DNA of 64,000 bases, taken from Auanema rhodensis. Lineage: Eukaryota; Nematoda; Chromadorea; Rhabditida; Rhabditidae. The notes under the pieces are model-generated. The model searched no databases. It saw nothing but the letters and a program-made list of their open reading frames with translations, and was not told where the DNA came from. The DNA lies in the NCBI GenBank assembly GCA_964057225.1, contig OZ059898.1, forward strand, positions 3,038,001 to 3,102,000. Direction: 5' to 3'. Shown piece by piece: positions 52,639 through 64,000 of the stretch. Every line of letters starts with the position of its first letter. Positions within the stretch are counted from its first letter, which is position 1. Made by a program: the position numbers and the translations under genes.

Positions 52639-55600
52639 AAAAACATCTACTTTTTGCTAAATTATTTTGAAATTTTTTGAAAAAATTTTTGTCAAAATGT
52701 TTTTGGAAGCAATGTTGAGTGTACATGGAAACTCAACATACACTAATGCATCATTTTTCAAACGATCATAACTAATTTTTGTATCAAGCTTTTCTCAATG
52801 TAGTATAGTGCATTCGATGCGGATTTTTAAGCTGCGTCGATATGTGTTATCAGATTTGCGCTAGCTTAAAAATGCACCGAGATATCAACTGATATAAGTT
52901 CACACTTATATCCTCGATTTTCACCCTGAAGAATTAACTTTTTCGTTGAATAACATTGTCTATCGTCTTTGCCTTGAAAAATGGAATCTAAAAACATCTA
53001 CTTTTTGCTAAATTATTTTGAAATTTTTCGAAAAAATTTTTGTCAAAATGTTTTTGGAAACAATGTTGAGTGTACATGGAAACTCAACATACACTAATGC
53101 ATCATTTTTCAAACGATCATAACTAATTTTTGTATCAAGCGTTTTTCAATGTAGTATAGTGCATTCGATGCGGATTTTTAAGCTGCGTCGATCTGTGTTA
53201 TCAGATTTGCGCTAGCTTAAAAATGCACCGAGATATCAACTGATACAAGTTCACACTTATATCCTCGATTTTCACCCTGAAGAAATAATTTTTTCGTTGA
53301 ATAACATTGTCTATCGTCTTTGCCTTGAAAAATGGAATCTAAAAACATCTACTTTTTGCTAAATTATTTTGAAATTTTTCGAAAAAATTTTTGTCAAAAT
53401 GTTTTTGGAAACAATGTTGAGTGTACATGGAAACTCAACATACACTAATGCATCATTTTTCAAACGATCATAACTAATTTTTGTATCAAGCTTTTCTCAA
53501 TGTAGTATAGTGCATTCGATGCGGATTTTTAAGCTGCGTCGATATGTGTTATCAGATTTGCGCTAGCTTAAAAATGCACCGAGATATCAACTGATATAAG
53601 TTCACACTTATATCCTCGATTTTCACCCTGAAGAATTAACTTTTTCGTTGAATAACATTGTCTATCGTCTTTGCCTTGAAAAATGGAATCTAAAAACATC
53701 TACTTTTTGCTAAATTATTTTGAAATTTTTCGAAAAAATTTTTGTCAAAATGTTTTTGGAAGCAATGTTGAGTGTACATGGAAACTCAATATACACTAAT
53801 GCATCATTTTTCAAACGATCATAACTAATTTTTGTATTAAGCTTTTCTCAATGTAGTATAGTGCATTCGATGCGGATTTTTAAGCTGCGTCGATCTGTGT
53901 TATCAGATTTGCGCTAGCTTAAAAATGCACCGAGATATCAACTGATACAAGTTCACACTTATATCCTCGATTTTCACCCTGAAGAAATAATTTTTTCGTT
54001 GAATAACATTGTCTATCGTCTTTGCCTTGAAAAATGGAATCTAAAAACATCTACTTTTTGCTAAATTATTTTGAAATTTTTCGAAAAAATTTTTGTCAAA
54101 ATGTTTTTGGAAACAATGTTGAGTGTACATGGAAACTCAACATACACTAATGCATCATTTTTCAAACGATCATAACTAATTTTTGTATCAAGCTTTTCTC
54201 AATGTAGTATAGTGCATTCGATGCGGATTTTTAAGCTGCGTCGATATGTGTTATCAGATTTGCGCTAGCTTAAAAATGCACCGAGATATCAACTGATATA
54301 AGTTCACACTTATATCCTCGATTTTCACCCTGAAGAATTAACTTTTTCGTTGAATAACATTGTCTATCGTCTTTGCCTTGAAAAATGGAATCTAAAAACA
54401 TCTACTTTTTGCTAAATTATTTTGAAATTTTTCGAAAAAATTTTTGTCAAAATGTTTTTGGAAACAATGTTGAGTGTACATGGAAACTCAACATACACTA
54501 ATGCATCATTTTTCAAACGATCATAACTAATTTTTGTATCAAGCGTTTTTCAATGTAGTATAGTGCATTCGATGCGGATTTTTAAGCTGCGTCGATCTGT
54601 GTTATCAGATTTGCGCTAGCTTAAAAATGCACCGAGATATCAACTGATACAAGTTCACACTTATATCCTCGATTTTCACCCTGAAGAAATAATTTTTTCG
54701 TTGAATAACATTGTCTATCGTCTTTGCCTTGAAAAATGGAATCTAAAAACATCTACTTTTTGCTAAATTATTTTGAAATTTTTCGAAAAAATTTTTGTCA
54801 AAATGTTTTTGGAAACAATGTTGAGTGTACATGGAAACTCAACATACACTAATGCATCATTTTTCAAACGATCATAACTAATTTTTGTATCAAGCTTTTC
54901 TCAATGTAGTATAGTGCATTCGATGCGGATTTTTAAGCTGCGTCGATATGTGTTATCAGATTTGCGCTAGCTTAAAAATGCACCGAGATATCAACTGATA
55001 TAAGTTCACACTTATATCCTCGATTTTCACCCTGAAGAATTAACTTTTTCGTTGAATAACATTGTCTATCGTCTTTGCCTTGAAAAATGGAATCTAAAAA
55101 CATCTACTTTTTGCTAAATTATTTTGAAATTTTTCGAAAAAATTTTTGTCAAAATGTTTTTGGAAGCAATGTTGAGTGTACATGGAAACTCAACATACAC
55201 TAATGCATCATTTTTCAAACGATCATAACTAATTTTTGTATTAAGCTTTTCTCAATGTAGTATAGTGCATTCGATGCGGATTTTTAAGCTGCGTCGATAT
55301 GTGTTATCAGATTTGCGCTAGCTTAAAAATGCACCGAGATATCAACTGATATAAGTTCACACTTATATCCTCGATTTTCACCCTGAAGAAATAATTTTTT
55401 TGTTGAATAACATTGTCTATCGTCTTTGCCTTGAAAAATGGAATCTAAAAACATCTACTTTTTGCTAAATTATTTTGAAATTTTTCGAAAAAATTTTTGT
55501 CAAAATGTTTTTGGAAGCAATGTTGAGTGTACATGGAAACTCAACATACACTAATGCATCATTTTTCAAACGATCATAACTAATTTTTGTATCAAGCGTT

Positions 55601-56148
55601 TTTCAATGTAGTATAGTGCATTCGATGCGGATTTTTAAGCTGCGTCGATCTGTGTTATCAGATTTGCGCTAGCTTAAAAATGCACCGAGATATCAACTGA
55701 TACAAGTTCACACTTATATCCTCGATTTTCACCCTGAAGAAATAATTTTTTCGTTGAATAACATTGTCTATCGTCTTTGCCTTGAAAAATGGAATCTAAA
55801 AACATCTACTTTTTGCTAAATTATTTTGAAATTTTTCGAAAAAATTTTTGTCAAAATGTTTTTGGAAACAATGTTGAGTGTACATGGAAACTCAACATAC
55901 ACTAATGCATCATTTTTCAAACGATCATAACTAATTTTTGTATCAAGCTTTTCTCAATGTAGTATAGTGCATTCGATGCGGATTTTTAAGCTGCGTCGAT
56001 ATGTGTTATCAGATTTGCGCTAGCTTAAAAATGCACCGAGATATCAACTGATATAAGTTCACACTTATATCCTCGATTTTCACCCTGAAGAATTAACTTT
56101 TTCGTTGAATAACATTGTCTATCGTCTTTGCCTTGAAAAATGGAATCT
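52639..56148. repeat. Dimer HOR, 702 bp, about five copies with one slip
   Basis: GATATG monomers and GATACAAG monomers alternate, with GATATG near 52838, 53540, 54242, 54944 and 55997. The alternation slips at 55096-55446, where two GATATG monomers follow each other. Most copies have GGAAACAATG in place of GGAAGCAATG. GAAGAAATAA is combined with GTCTATCG in all GATACAAG copies here. Confidence 0.87.
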
Positions 56149-57903
56149 AAAAACATCTACTTTTTGCTAAATTATTTTGAAATTTTTCGAAAAAATTTTT
56201 GTCAAAATGTTTTTGGAAGCAATGTTGAGTGTACATGGAAACTCAACATACACTAATGCATCATTTTTCAAACGATCATAACTAATTTTTGTATTAAGCT
56301 TTTCTCAATGTAGTATAGTGCATTCGATGCGGATTTTTAAGCTGCGTCGATCTGTGTTATCAGATTTGCGCTAGCTTAAAAATGCACCGAGATATCAACT
56401 GATATAAGTTCACACTTATATCCTCGATTTTCACCCTGAAGAATTAACTTTTTCGTTGAATAACATTGTCTATCGTCTTTGCCTTGAAAAATGGAATCTA
56501 AAAACATCTACTTTTTGGTAAACTATTTTGAAATTTTTCGAAAAAATTTTTGTCAAAATGTTTTTGGAAGCAATGTTGAGTGTACATGGAAACTCAACAT
56601 ACACTAATGCATCATTTTTCAAACGATCATAACTTATTTTTGTATCAAGCGTTTCTCAATGTAGTATAGTGCATTCGATCCGGATTTTTAAGCTGCGTCG
56701 ATCTGTGTTATCAGATTTGCGCTAGCTTAAAAATGCACCGAGATATCAACTGATATAAGTTCACACTTATATCCTCGATTTTCACCCTGAAGAAATAATT
56801 TTTTCGTTGAATAACATTGTCTATCGTCTTTGCCTTGAAAAATGGAATCTAAAAACATCTACTTTTTGCTAAATTATTTTGAAATTTTTCGAAAAAATTT
56901 TTGTCAAAATGTTTTTGGAAACAATGTTGAGTGTACATGGAAACTCAACATACACTAATGCATCATTTTTCAAACGATCATAACTAATTTTTGTATCAAG
57001 CTTTTCTCAATGTAGTATAGTGCATTCGATGCGGATTTTTAAGCTGCGTCGATATGTGTTATCAGATTTGCGCTAGCTTAAAAATGCACCGAGATATCAA
57101 CTGATATAAGTTCACACTTATATCCTCGATTTTCACCCTGAAGAATTAACTTTTTCGTTGAATAACATTGTCTATCGTCTTTGCCTTGAAAAATGGAATC
57201 TAAAAACATCTACTTTTTGCTAAATTATTTTGAAATTTTTCGAAAAAATTTTTGTCAAAATGTTTTTGGAAGCAATGTTGAGTGTACATGGAAACTCAAC
57301 ATACACTAATGCATCATTTTTCAAACGATCATAACTAATTTTTGTATTAAGCTTTTCTCAATGTAGTATAGTGCATTCGATGCGGATTTTTAAGCTGCGT
57401 CGATCTGTGTTATCAGATTTGCGCTAGCTTAAAAATGCACCGAGATATCAACTGATATAAGTTCACACTTATATCCTCGATTTTCACCCTGAAGAATTAA
57501 CTTTTTCGTTGAATAACATTGTCTATCGTCTTTGCCTTGAAAAATGGAATCTAAAAACATCTACTTTTTGGTAAACTATTTTGAAATTTTTCGAAAAAAT
57601 TTTTGTCAAAATGTTTTTGGAAGCAATGTTGAGTGTACATGGAAACTCAACATACACTAATGCATCATTTTTCAAACGATCATAACTTATTTTTGTATCA
57701 AGCGTTTCTCAATGTAGTATAGTGCATTCGATCCGGATTTTTAAGCTGCGTCGATCTGTGTTATCAGATTTGCGCTAGCTTAAAAATGCACCGAGATATC
57801 AACTGATATAAGTTCACACTTATATCCTCGATTTTCACCCTGAAGAATTAATTTTTTCGTTGAATAACATTGTCCATCGTCTTTGCCTTGAAAAAAGGAA
57901 TCT
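55798..57903. repeat. Trimer HOR, 1053 bp, two copies
   Basis: Units 55798-56850 and 56851-57903 each contain a GATATG with GGAAACAATG monomer, a TTAAGCTT monomer, and a GGTAAACTATT monomer with AACTTATTTTTG and GATCCGG. AACTTATTTTTG occurs at 56632 and 57685, 1053 bp apart. Unit ends differ: unit 1 ends with AAATAA and GTCTATCG, unit 2 with AATTAAT and GTCCATCG. Confidence 0.88.
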
Positions 57904-60900
57904 AAAAACATCTACTTTTTGCTAAATTATTTTGAAATTTTCCGAAAAAATTTTTGTCAAAATGTTTTTGGAAGCAATGTTGAGTGTACATGGAAACTCA
58001 ACATACACTAATGCATCATTTTTCAAACGATCATAACTAATTTTTGTATTAAGCTTTTCTCAATGTAGTATAGTGCATTCGATGCGGATTTTTAAGCTGC
58101 GTCGATCTGTGTTATCAGATTTGCGCTAGCTTAAAAATGCACCGAGATATCAACTGATATAAGTTCACACTTATATCCTCGATTTTCACCCTGAAGAATT
58201 AACTTTTTCGTTGAATAACATTGTCTATCGTCTTTGCCTTGAAAAATGGAATCTAAAAACATCTACTTTTTGGTAAACTATTTTGAAATTTTTCGAAAAA
58301 ATTTTTGTCAAAATGTTTTTGGAAGCAATGTTGAGTGTACATGGAAACTCAACATACACTAATGCATCATTTTTCAAACGATCATAACTAATTTTTGTAT
58401 CAAGCGTTTCTCAATGTATTATAGTGCATTCGATCCGGATTTTTAAGCTGCGTCGATCTGTGTTATCAGATTTGCGCTAGCTTAAAAATGCACCGAGATA
58501 TCAACTGATATAAGTTCACACTTATATCCTCGATTTTCACCCTGAAGAATTAATTTTTTTGTTGAATAACATTGTCCATCGTCTTTGCCTTGAAAAAAGG
58601 AATCTAAAAACATCTACTTTTTGCTAAATTATTTTGAAATTTTCCGAAAAAATTTTTGTCAAAATGTTTTTGGAAGCAATGTTGAGTGTACATGGAAACT
58701 CAACATACACTAATGCATCATTTTTCAAACGATCATAACTAATTTTTGTATTAAGCGTTTTTCAATGTAGTATAGTGCAATCGATGCGGATTTTTAAACT
58801 GCGTCGATCTGTGTTATCAGATTTGCGCTAGCTTAAAAATGCACCGAGATATCAAATGATATAAGTTCACACTTATATCCTCGATTTTCATCCTGAAGAA
58901 TTAATTTTTTCGTTGAATAACGTTGTCCATCGTCTTTGCCTTGGAAAATCGAATCTAAAAACATCTACTTTTCGCTAAATTATTTTGAAATTTTTCGAAA
59001 AAATTTTTGTCAAAATGTTTTTGGAAGCAATGTTGAGTGTACATGGAAACTCAACATACACTAATGCATCATTTTTCAAACGATCATAACTAATTTTTGT
59101 ATCACGCGTTTTTCAATGTAGTATAGTGCATTCGATGCGGATTTTTAAGCTGCGTCGATCTGTGTTATCAGATTTGCGCTAGCTTAAAAATGCACCGAGA
59201 TATCAACTGATACAAGTTCACACTTATATCCTCGATTTTCACCCTGAAGAAATAATTTTTTCGTTGAATAACATTGTCCATCGTCTTTGCCTTGAAAAAA
59301 GGACTTTCAAAACATCTACTTTTTGCTAAATTATTTTGAAATTTTTCGAAAAAATTTTTGTCAAAATGTTTTTGGAAGCAATGTTGAGTGTACATGGAAA
59401 CTCAACATACACTAATGCATCATTTTTCAAACGATCATAACTAATTTTTGTATCAAGCGTTTTTCAATGTAGTATAGTGCATTCGATGCGGATTTTTAAG
59501 CTGCGTCGATCTGTGTTATCAGATTTGCGCTAGCTTAAAAATGCACCGAGATATCAACTGATACAAGTTCACACTTATATCCTCGATTTTCACCCTGAAG
59601 AAATAATTTTTTCGTTGAATAACATTGTCCATCGTCTTTGCCTTGAAAAAAGGATTTTAAAAACATCTACTTTTTGCTAAATTATTCTGAAATTTTCCGA
59701 AAAAATTTTTGTCAAAATGTTTTTGGAAGCAATGTTGAGTGTACATGGAAACTCAACATACACTAATGCATCATTTTTCAAACGATCATAACTAATTTTT
59801 GTATTAAGCGTTTTTTAATGTAGTATAGTGCATTCGATCCGGATTTTTAAGCTGCGTCGATCTGTGTTATCAGATTTGCGCTAGCTTAAAAATGCACCGA
59901 GATATCAACTGATATAAGTTCACACTTATATCCTCGATTTTCACCCTGAAGAAATAATTTTTTCGTTGAATAACATTGTCCATCGTCTTTGCCTTGAAAA
60001 ATCAAATCTAAAAACATCTACTTTTCGCTAAATTATTTTGAAATTTTTCGAAAAAATTTTTGTCAAAATGTTTTTGGAAGCAATGTTGAGTGTACATGGA
60101 AACTCAACATACACTAATGCATCATTTTTCAAACGATCATAACTAATTTTTGTATCAAGCGTTTTTCAATGTAGTAGAGTGCATTCGATGCGGATTTTTA
60201 AGCTGCGTCGATCTGTGTTATCAGATTTGCGCTAGCTTAAAAATGCACCGAGATATCAACTGATATAAGTTCACACTTATATCCTCGATTTTCACCCTGA
60301 AGAATTAACTTTTTCGTTGAATAACATTGTCTATCGTCTTTGCCTTGAAAAATGGAATCTAAAAACATCTACTTTTTGGTAAACTATTTTGAAATTTTTC
60401 GAAAAAATTTTTGTCAAAATGTTTTTGGAAGCAATGTTGAGTGTACATGGAAACTCAACATACACTAATGCATCATTTTTCAAACGATCATAACTAATTT
60501 TTGTATCAAGCGTTTCTCAATGTATTATAGTGCATTCGATCCGGATTTTTAAGCTGCGTCGATCTGTGTTATCAGATTTGCGCTAGCTTAAAAATGCACC
60601 GAGATATCAACTGATATAAGTTCACACTTATATCCTCGATTTTCACCCTGAAGAATTAATTTTTTCGTTGAATAACATTGTCCATCGTCTTTGCCTTGAA
60701 AAATGGAATCTAAAAACATTTACTCTTTGCTAAATTATCTTGAAATTTTTCGAAAAAATTTTTGTCAAAATGTTTTTGGAAGCAATGTTGAGTGTACATG
60801 GAAACTCAACATACACTAATGCATCATTTTTCAAACGATCATAACTAATTTTTGTATTAAGCGTTTTTCAATGTAGTATAGTGCAATCGATGCGGATTTT

Positions 60901-63900
60901 TAAACTGCGTCGATCTGTGTTATCAGATTTGCGCTAGCTTAAAAATGCACCGAGATATCAAATGATATAAGTTCACACTTATATCCTCGATTTTCACCCT
61001 GAAGAATTAACTTTTTCGTTGAATAACATTGTCTATCGTCTTTGCCTTGAAAAATGGAATCTAAAAACATCTACTTTTTGGTAAACTATTTTGAAATTTT
61101 TCGAAAAAATTTTTGTCAAAATGTTTTTGGAAGCAATGTTGAGTGTACATGGAAACTCAACATACACTAATGCATCATTTTTCAAACGATCATAACTAAT
61201 TTTTGTATCAAGCGTTTCTCAATGTATTATAGTGCATTCGATCCGGATTTTTAAGCTGCGTCGATCTGTGTTATCAGATTTGCGCTAGCTTAAAAATGCA
61301 CCGAGATATCAACTGATATAAGTTCACACTTATATCCTCGATTTTCACCCTGAAGAATTAATTTTTTCGTTGAATAACATTGTCCATCGTCTTTGCCTTG
61401 AAAAATGGAATCTAAAAACATTTACTCTTTGCTAAATTATCTTGAAATTTTTCGAAAAAATTTTTGTCAAAATGTTTTTGGAAGCAATGTTGAGTGTACA
61501 TGGAAACTCAACATACACTAATGCATCATTTTTCAAACGATCATAACTAATTTTTGTATTAAGCGTTTTTCAATGTAGTATAGTGCAATCGATGCGGATT
61601 TTTAAACTGCGTCGATCTGTGTTATCAGATTTGCGCTAGCTTAAAAATGCACCGAGATATCAAATGATATAAGTTCACACTTATATCCTCGATTTTCACC
61701 CTGAAGAATTAATTTTTTCGTTGAATAACATTGTCCATCGTCTTTGCCTTGAAAAAAGGAATCTAAAAACATCTATTTTTTGCTAAATTATTTTGAAATT
61801 TTCCGAAAAAATTTTTGTCAAAATGTTTTTGGAAGCAATGTTGAGTGTACATGGAAACTCAACATACACTAATGCATCATTTTTCAAACGATCATAACTA
61901 ATTTTTGTATTAAGCTTTTCTCAATGTAGTATAGTGCATTCGATGCGGATTTTTAAGCTGCGTCGATCTGTGTTATCAGATTTGCGCTAGCTTAAAAATG
62001 CACCGAGATATCAACTGATATAAGTTCACACTTATATCCTCGATTTTCACCCTGAAGAATTAACTTTTTCGTTGAATAACATTGTCTATCGTCTTTGCCT
62101 TGAAAAATGGAATCTAAAAACATCTACTTTTTGGTAAACTATTTTGAAATTTTTCGAAAAAATTTTTGTCAAAATGTTTTTGGAAGCAATGTTGAGTGTA
62201 CATGGAAACTCAACATACACTAATGCATCATTTTTCAAACGATCATAACTAATTTTTGTATCAAGCGTTTCTCAATGTATTATAGTGCATTCGATCCGGA
62301 TTTTTAAGCTGCGTCGATCTGTGTTATCAGATTTGCGCTAGCTTAAAAATGCACCGAGATATCAACTGATATAAGTTCACACTTATATCCTCGATTTTCA
62401 CCCTGAAGAATTAATTTTTTTGTTGAATAACATTGTCCATCGTCTTTGCCTTGAAAAAAGGAATCTAAAAACATCTACTTTTTGCTAAATTATTTTGAAA
62501 TTTTCCGAAAAAATTTTTGTCAAAATGTTTTTGGAAGCAATGTTGAGTGTACATGGAAACTCAACATACACTAATGCATCATTTTTCAAACGATCATAAC
62601 TAATTTTTGTATTAAGCGTTTTTCAATGTAGTATAGTGCAATCGATGCGGATTTTTAAACTGCGTCGATCTGTGTTATCAGATTTGCGCTAGCTTAAAAA
62701 TGCACCGAGATATCAAATGATATAAGTTCACACTTATATCCTCGATTTTCATCCTGAAGAATTAATTTTTTCGTTGAATAACGTTGTCCATCGTCTTTGC
62801 CTTGGAAAATCGAATCTAAAAACATCTACTTTTCGCTAAATTATTTTGAAATTTTTCGAAAAAATTTTTGTCAAAATGTTTTTGGAAGCAATGTTGAGTG
62901 TACATGGAAACTCAACATACACTAATGCATCATTTTTCAAACGATCATAACTAATTTTTGTATCACGCGTTTTTCAATGTAGTATAGTGCATTCGATGCG
63001 GATTTTTAAGCTGCGTCGATCTGTGTTATCAGATTTGCGCTAGCTTAAAAATGCACCGAGATATCAACTGATACAAGTTCACACTTATATCCTCGATTTT
63101 CACCCTGAAGAAATAATTTTTTCGTTGAATAACATTGTCCATCGTCTTTGCCTTGAAAAAAGGACTTTCAAAACATCTACTTTTTGCTAAATTATTTTGA
63201 AATTTTTCGAAAAAATTTTTGTCAAAATGTTTTTGGAAGCAATGTTGAGTGTACATGGAAACTCAACATACACTAATGCATCATTTTTCAAACGATCATA
63301 ACTAATTTTTGTATCAAGCGTTTTTCAATGTAGTATAGTGCATTCGATGCGGATTTTTAAGCTGCGTCGATCTGTGTTATCAGATTTGCGCTAGCTTAAA
63401 AATGCACCGAGATATCAACTGATACAAGTTCACACTTATATCCTCGATTTTCACCCTGAAGAAATAATTTTTTCGTTGAATAACATTGTCCATCGTCTTT
63501 GCCTTGAAAAAAGGATTTTAAAAACATCTACTTTTTGCTAAATTATTCTGAAATTTTCCGAAAAAATTTTTGTCAAAATGTTTTTGGAAGCAATGTTGAG
63601 TGTACATGGAAACTCAACATACACTAATGCATCATTTTTCAAACGATCATAACTAATTTTTGTATTAAGCGTTTTTTAATGTAGTATAGTGCATTCGATC
63701 CGGATTTTTAAGCTGCGTCGATCTGTGTTATCAGATTTGCGCTAGCTTAAAAATGCACCGAGATATCAACTGATATAAGTTCACACTTATATCCTCGATT
63801 TTCACCCTGAAGAAATAATTTTTTCGTTGAATAACATTGTCCATCGTCTTTGCCTTGAAAAATCAAATCTAAAAACATCTACTTTTCGCTAAATTATTTT

Positions 63901-64000
63901 GAAATTTTTCGAAAAAATTTTTGTCAAAATGTTTTTGGAAGCAATGTTGAGTGTACATGGAAACTCAACATACACTAATGCATCATTTTTCAAACGATCA
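57904..64000. repeat. 11-mer HOR, 3861 bp, one full copy and a partial second
   Basis: Copy 1 is 57904-61764. Copy 2 starts at 61765 and runs past the window end. Markers separated by exactly 3861 bp include GTATTATAG at 58416 and 62277, CCTTGGAAAATC at 58939 and 62800, TCACGCG near 59102 and 62963, and AAAGGACTTTC near 59297 and 63158. Over the 2.2 kb that can be compared I noticed one substitution (CTACTTTTT against CTATTTTTT, near 57,911 and 61,772). It is the youngest-looking large duplication in the window. Confidence 0.92.
60361..61764. repeat. Dimer duplication inside the 11-mer, 702 bp, two copies
   Basis: Units 60361-61062 and 61063-61764 both pair a GGTAAACTATT and GTATTATAG monomer with one carrying AACATTTACTCTTTG and TTATCTTG. 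The two units differ mainly at the end (TTAAC with GTCTATC in the first, TTAAT with GTCCATC in the second). Confidence 0.88.

Larger units (their letters stand above)
1..64000. repeat. Satellite DNA array, 351-bp monomer, 182 full copies plus one partial
   Basis: The motif AAAAACATCTAC recurs about every 351 bases from base 1 to 63,871, always on the same strand, and the sequence between recurrences is the same monomer with scattered substitutions. Indels that I located account for the exact total: ten 350-bp monomers, a 2-bp loss near 13,600, a 1-bp loss near 19,249, a 3-bp gain near 28,020 and 1-bp losses near 48,380 and 49,430. No transposon, inversion or unique sequence interrupts the array. 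Long homogeneous AT-rich arrays of this kind are known mainly from centromeric and pericentromeric heterochromatin, so that location is an inference. I do not recognise the family by name. Confidence 0.98.

Noticed and set aside
59168-59395. Minus-strand 75-codon frame, repeated at 63029-63256
   Set aside because: It is open because the rare AAAGGACTTTC change removes the TAG that the usual TCTAAAAAC end gives. The second copy is simply the 11-mer duplicate 3861 bp away. Low-complexity AT-driven composition; no recognisable domain.
1-64000. CRISPR array or bacterial repeat system
   Set aside because: The repeat unit is 351 bp with no unique spacers, no cas-like genes and no coding sequence of any kind. 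Divergence between units is by substitution within the repeat itself.
1-64000. Relation to the Drosophila 359-bp (1.688) or Tribolium 360-bp satellites
   Set aside because: Monomer length and AT-rich style are similar, but beyond short A/T-rich motifs I could not align the sequence to what I know of these families. A BLAST search against satellite libraries would decide it.

Overview
The whole window is one uninterrupted head-to-tail satellite DNA array. The monomer is 351 bp (a 350-bp form lacks one G). Counting from base 1 there are 182 complete monomers and a 130-bp start of a 183rd. The arithmetic closes exactly: 182 x 351 = 63,882, minus a net 12 bases of indels that I could locate individually, gives 63,870, and the partial last copy starts at 63,871. 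Every monomer has the same orientation. I see no gene, RNA gene, transposon, CRISPR array or unique sequence anywhere.

This is eukaryotic heterochromatin, most plausibly a centromeric or pericentromeric block. The sequence is AT-rich (109 G+C of 351 in a monomer counted by hand, about 31%). CpG is not depleted (about 11 per counted monomer, against at most 8.5 expected), which argues against a heavily methylated vertebrate satellite. The style suits an insect or another invertebrate with little CpG methylation, but I do not recognise the family and cannot name a species.

Each monomer has a repeated internal plan. It begins with phased A/T tracts centred on a 12-bp palindrome. A nearly invariant segment with a 9-bp stem dyad follows, then a variable segment, a 51-bp nested imperfect palindrome, a 22-bp perfect hairpin with a 4-base loop, and finally a T-run followed by CGTTGAATAAC. 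Variation between monomers is concentrated at about fifteen recurrent sites.

Those diagnostic sites show that the array is a mosaic of higher-order repeats (HORs) whose size changes along the window: 8-mer (701-6312), nested 4-mer (4910-7716), 5-mer (7717-11224), 2-mer (13331-14732), 3-mer (15084-19294), 2-mer (20347-22452 and 24909-26312), 4-mer (27717-36494), 5-mer (36846-40355), 3-mer (39654-41408), 2-mer (45270-47375), 3-mer (47727-49830), 2-mer (52639-56148), 3-mer (55798-57903) and 11-mer (57904 to the window end). Less ordered monomers separate them. This is the footprint of repeated unequal exchange and conversion, not of one fixed HOR.

The only open reading frames above about 60 codons are on the minus strand, inside monomers where a point change happens to remove a recurrent stop. 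They are not genes. I found no sign of a new coding or RNA-based system. The points worth following are the dyads, the HOR mosaic and the recombination footprints.
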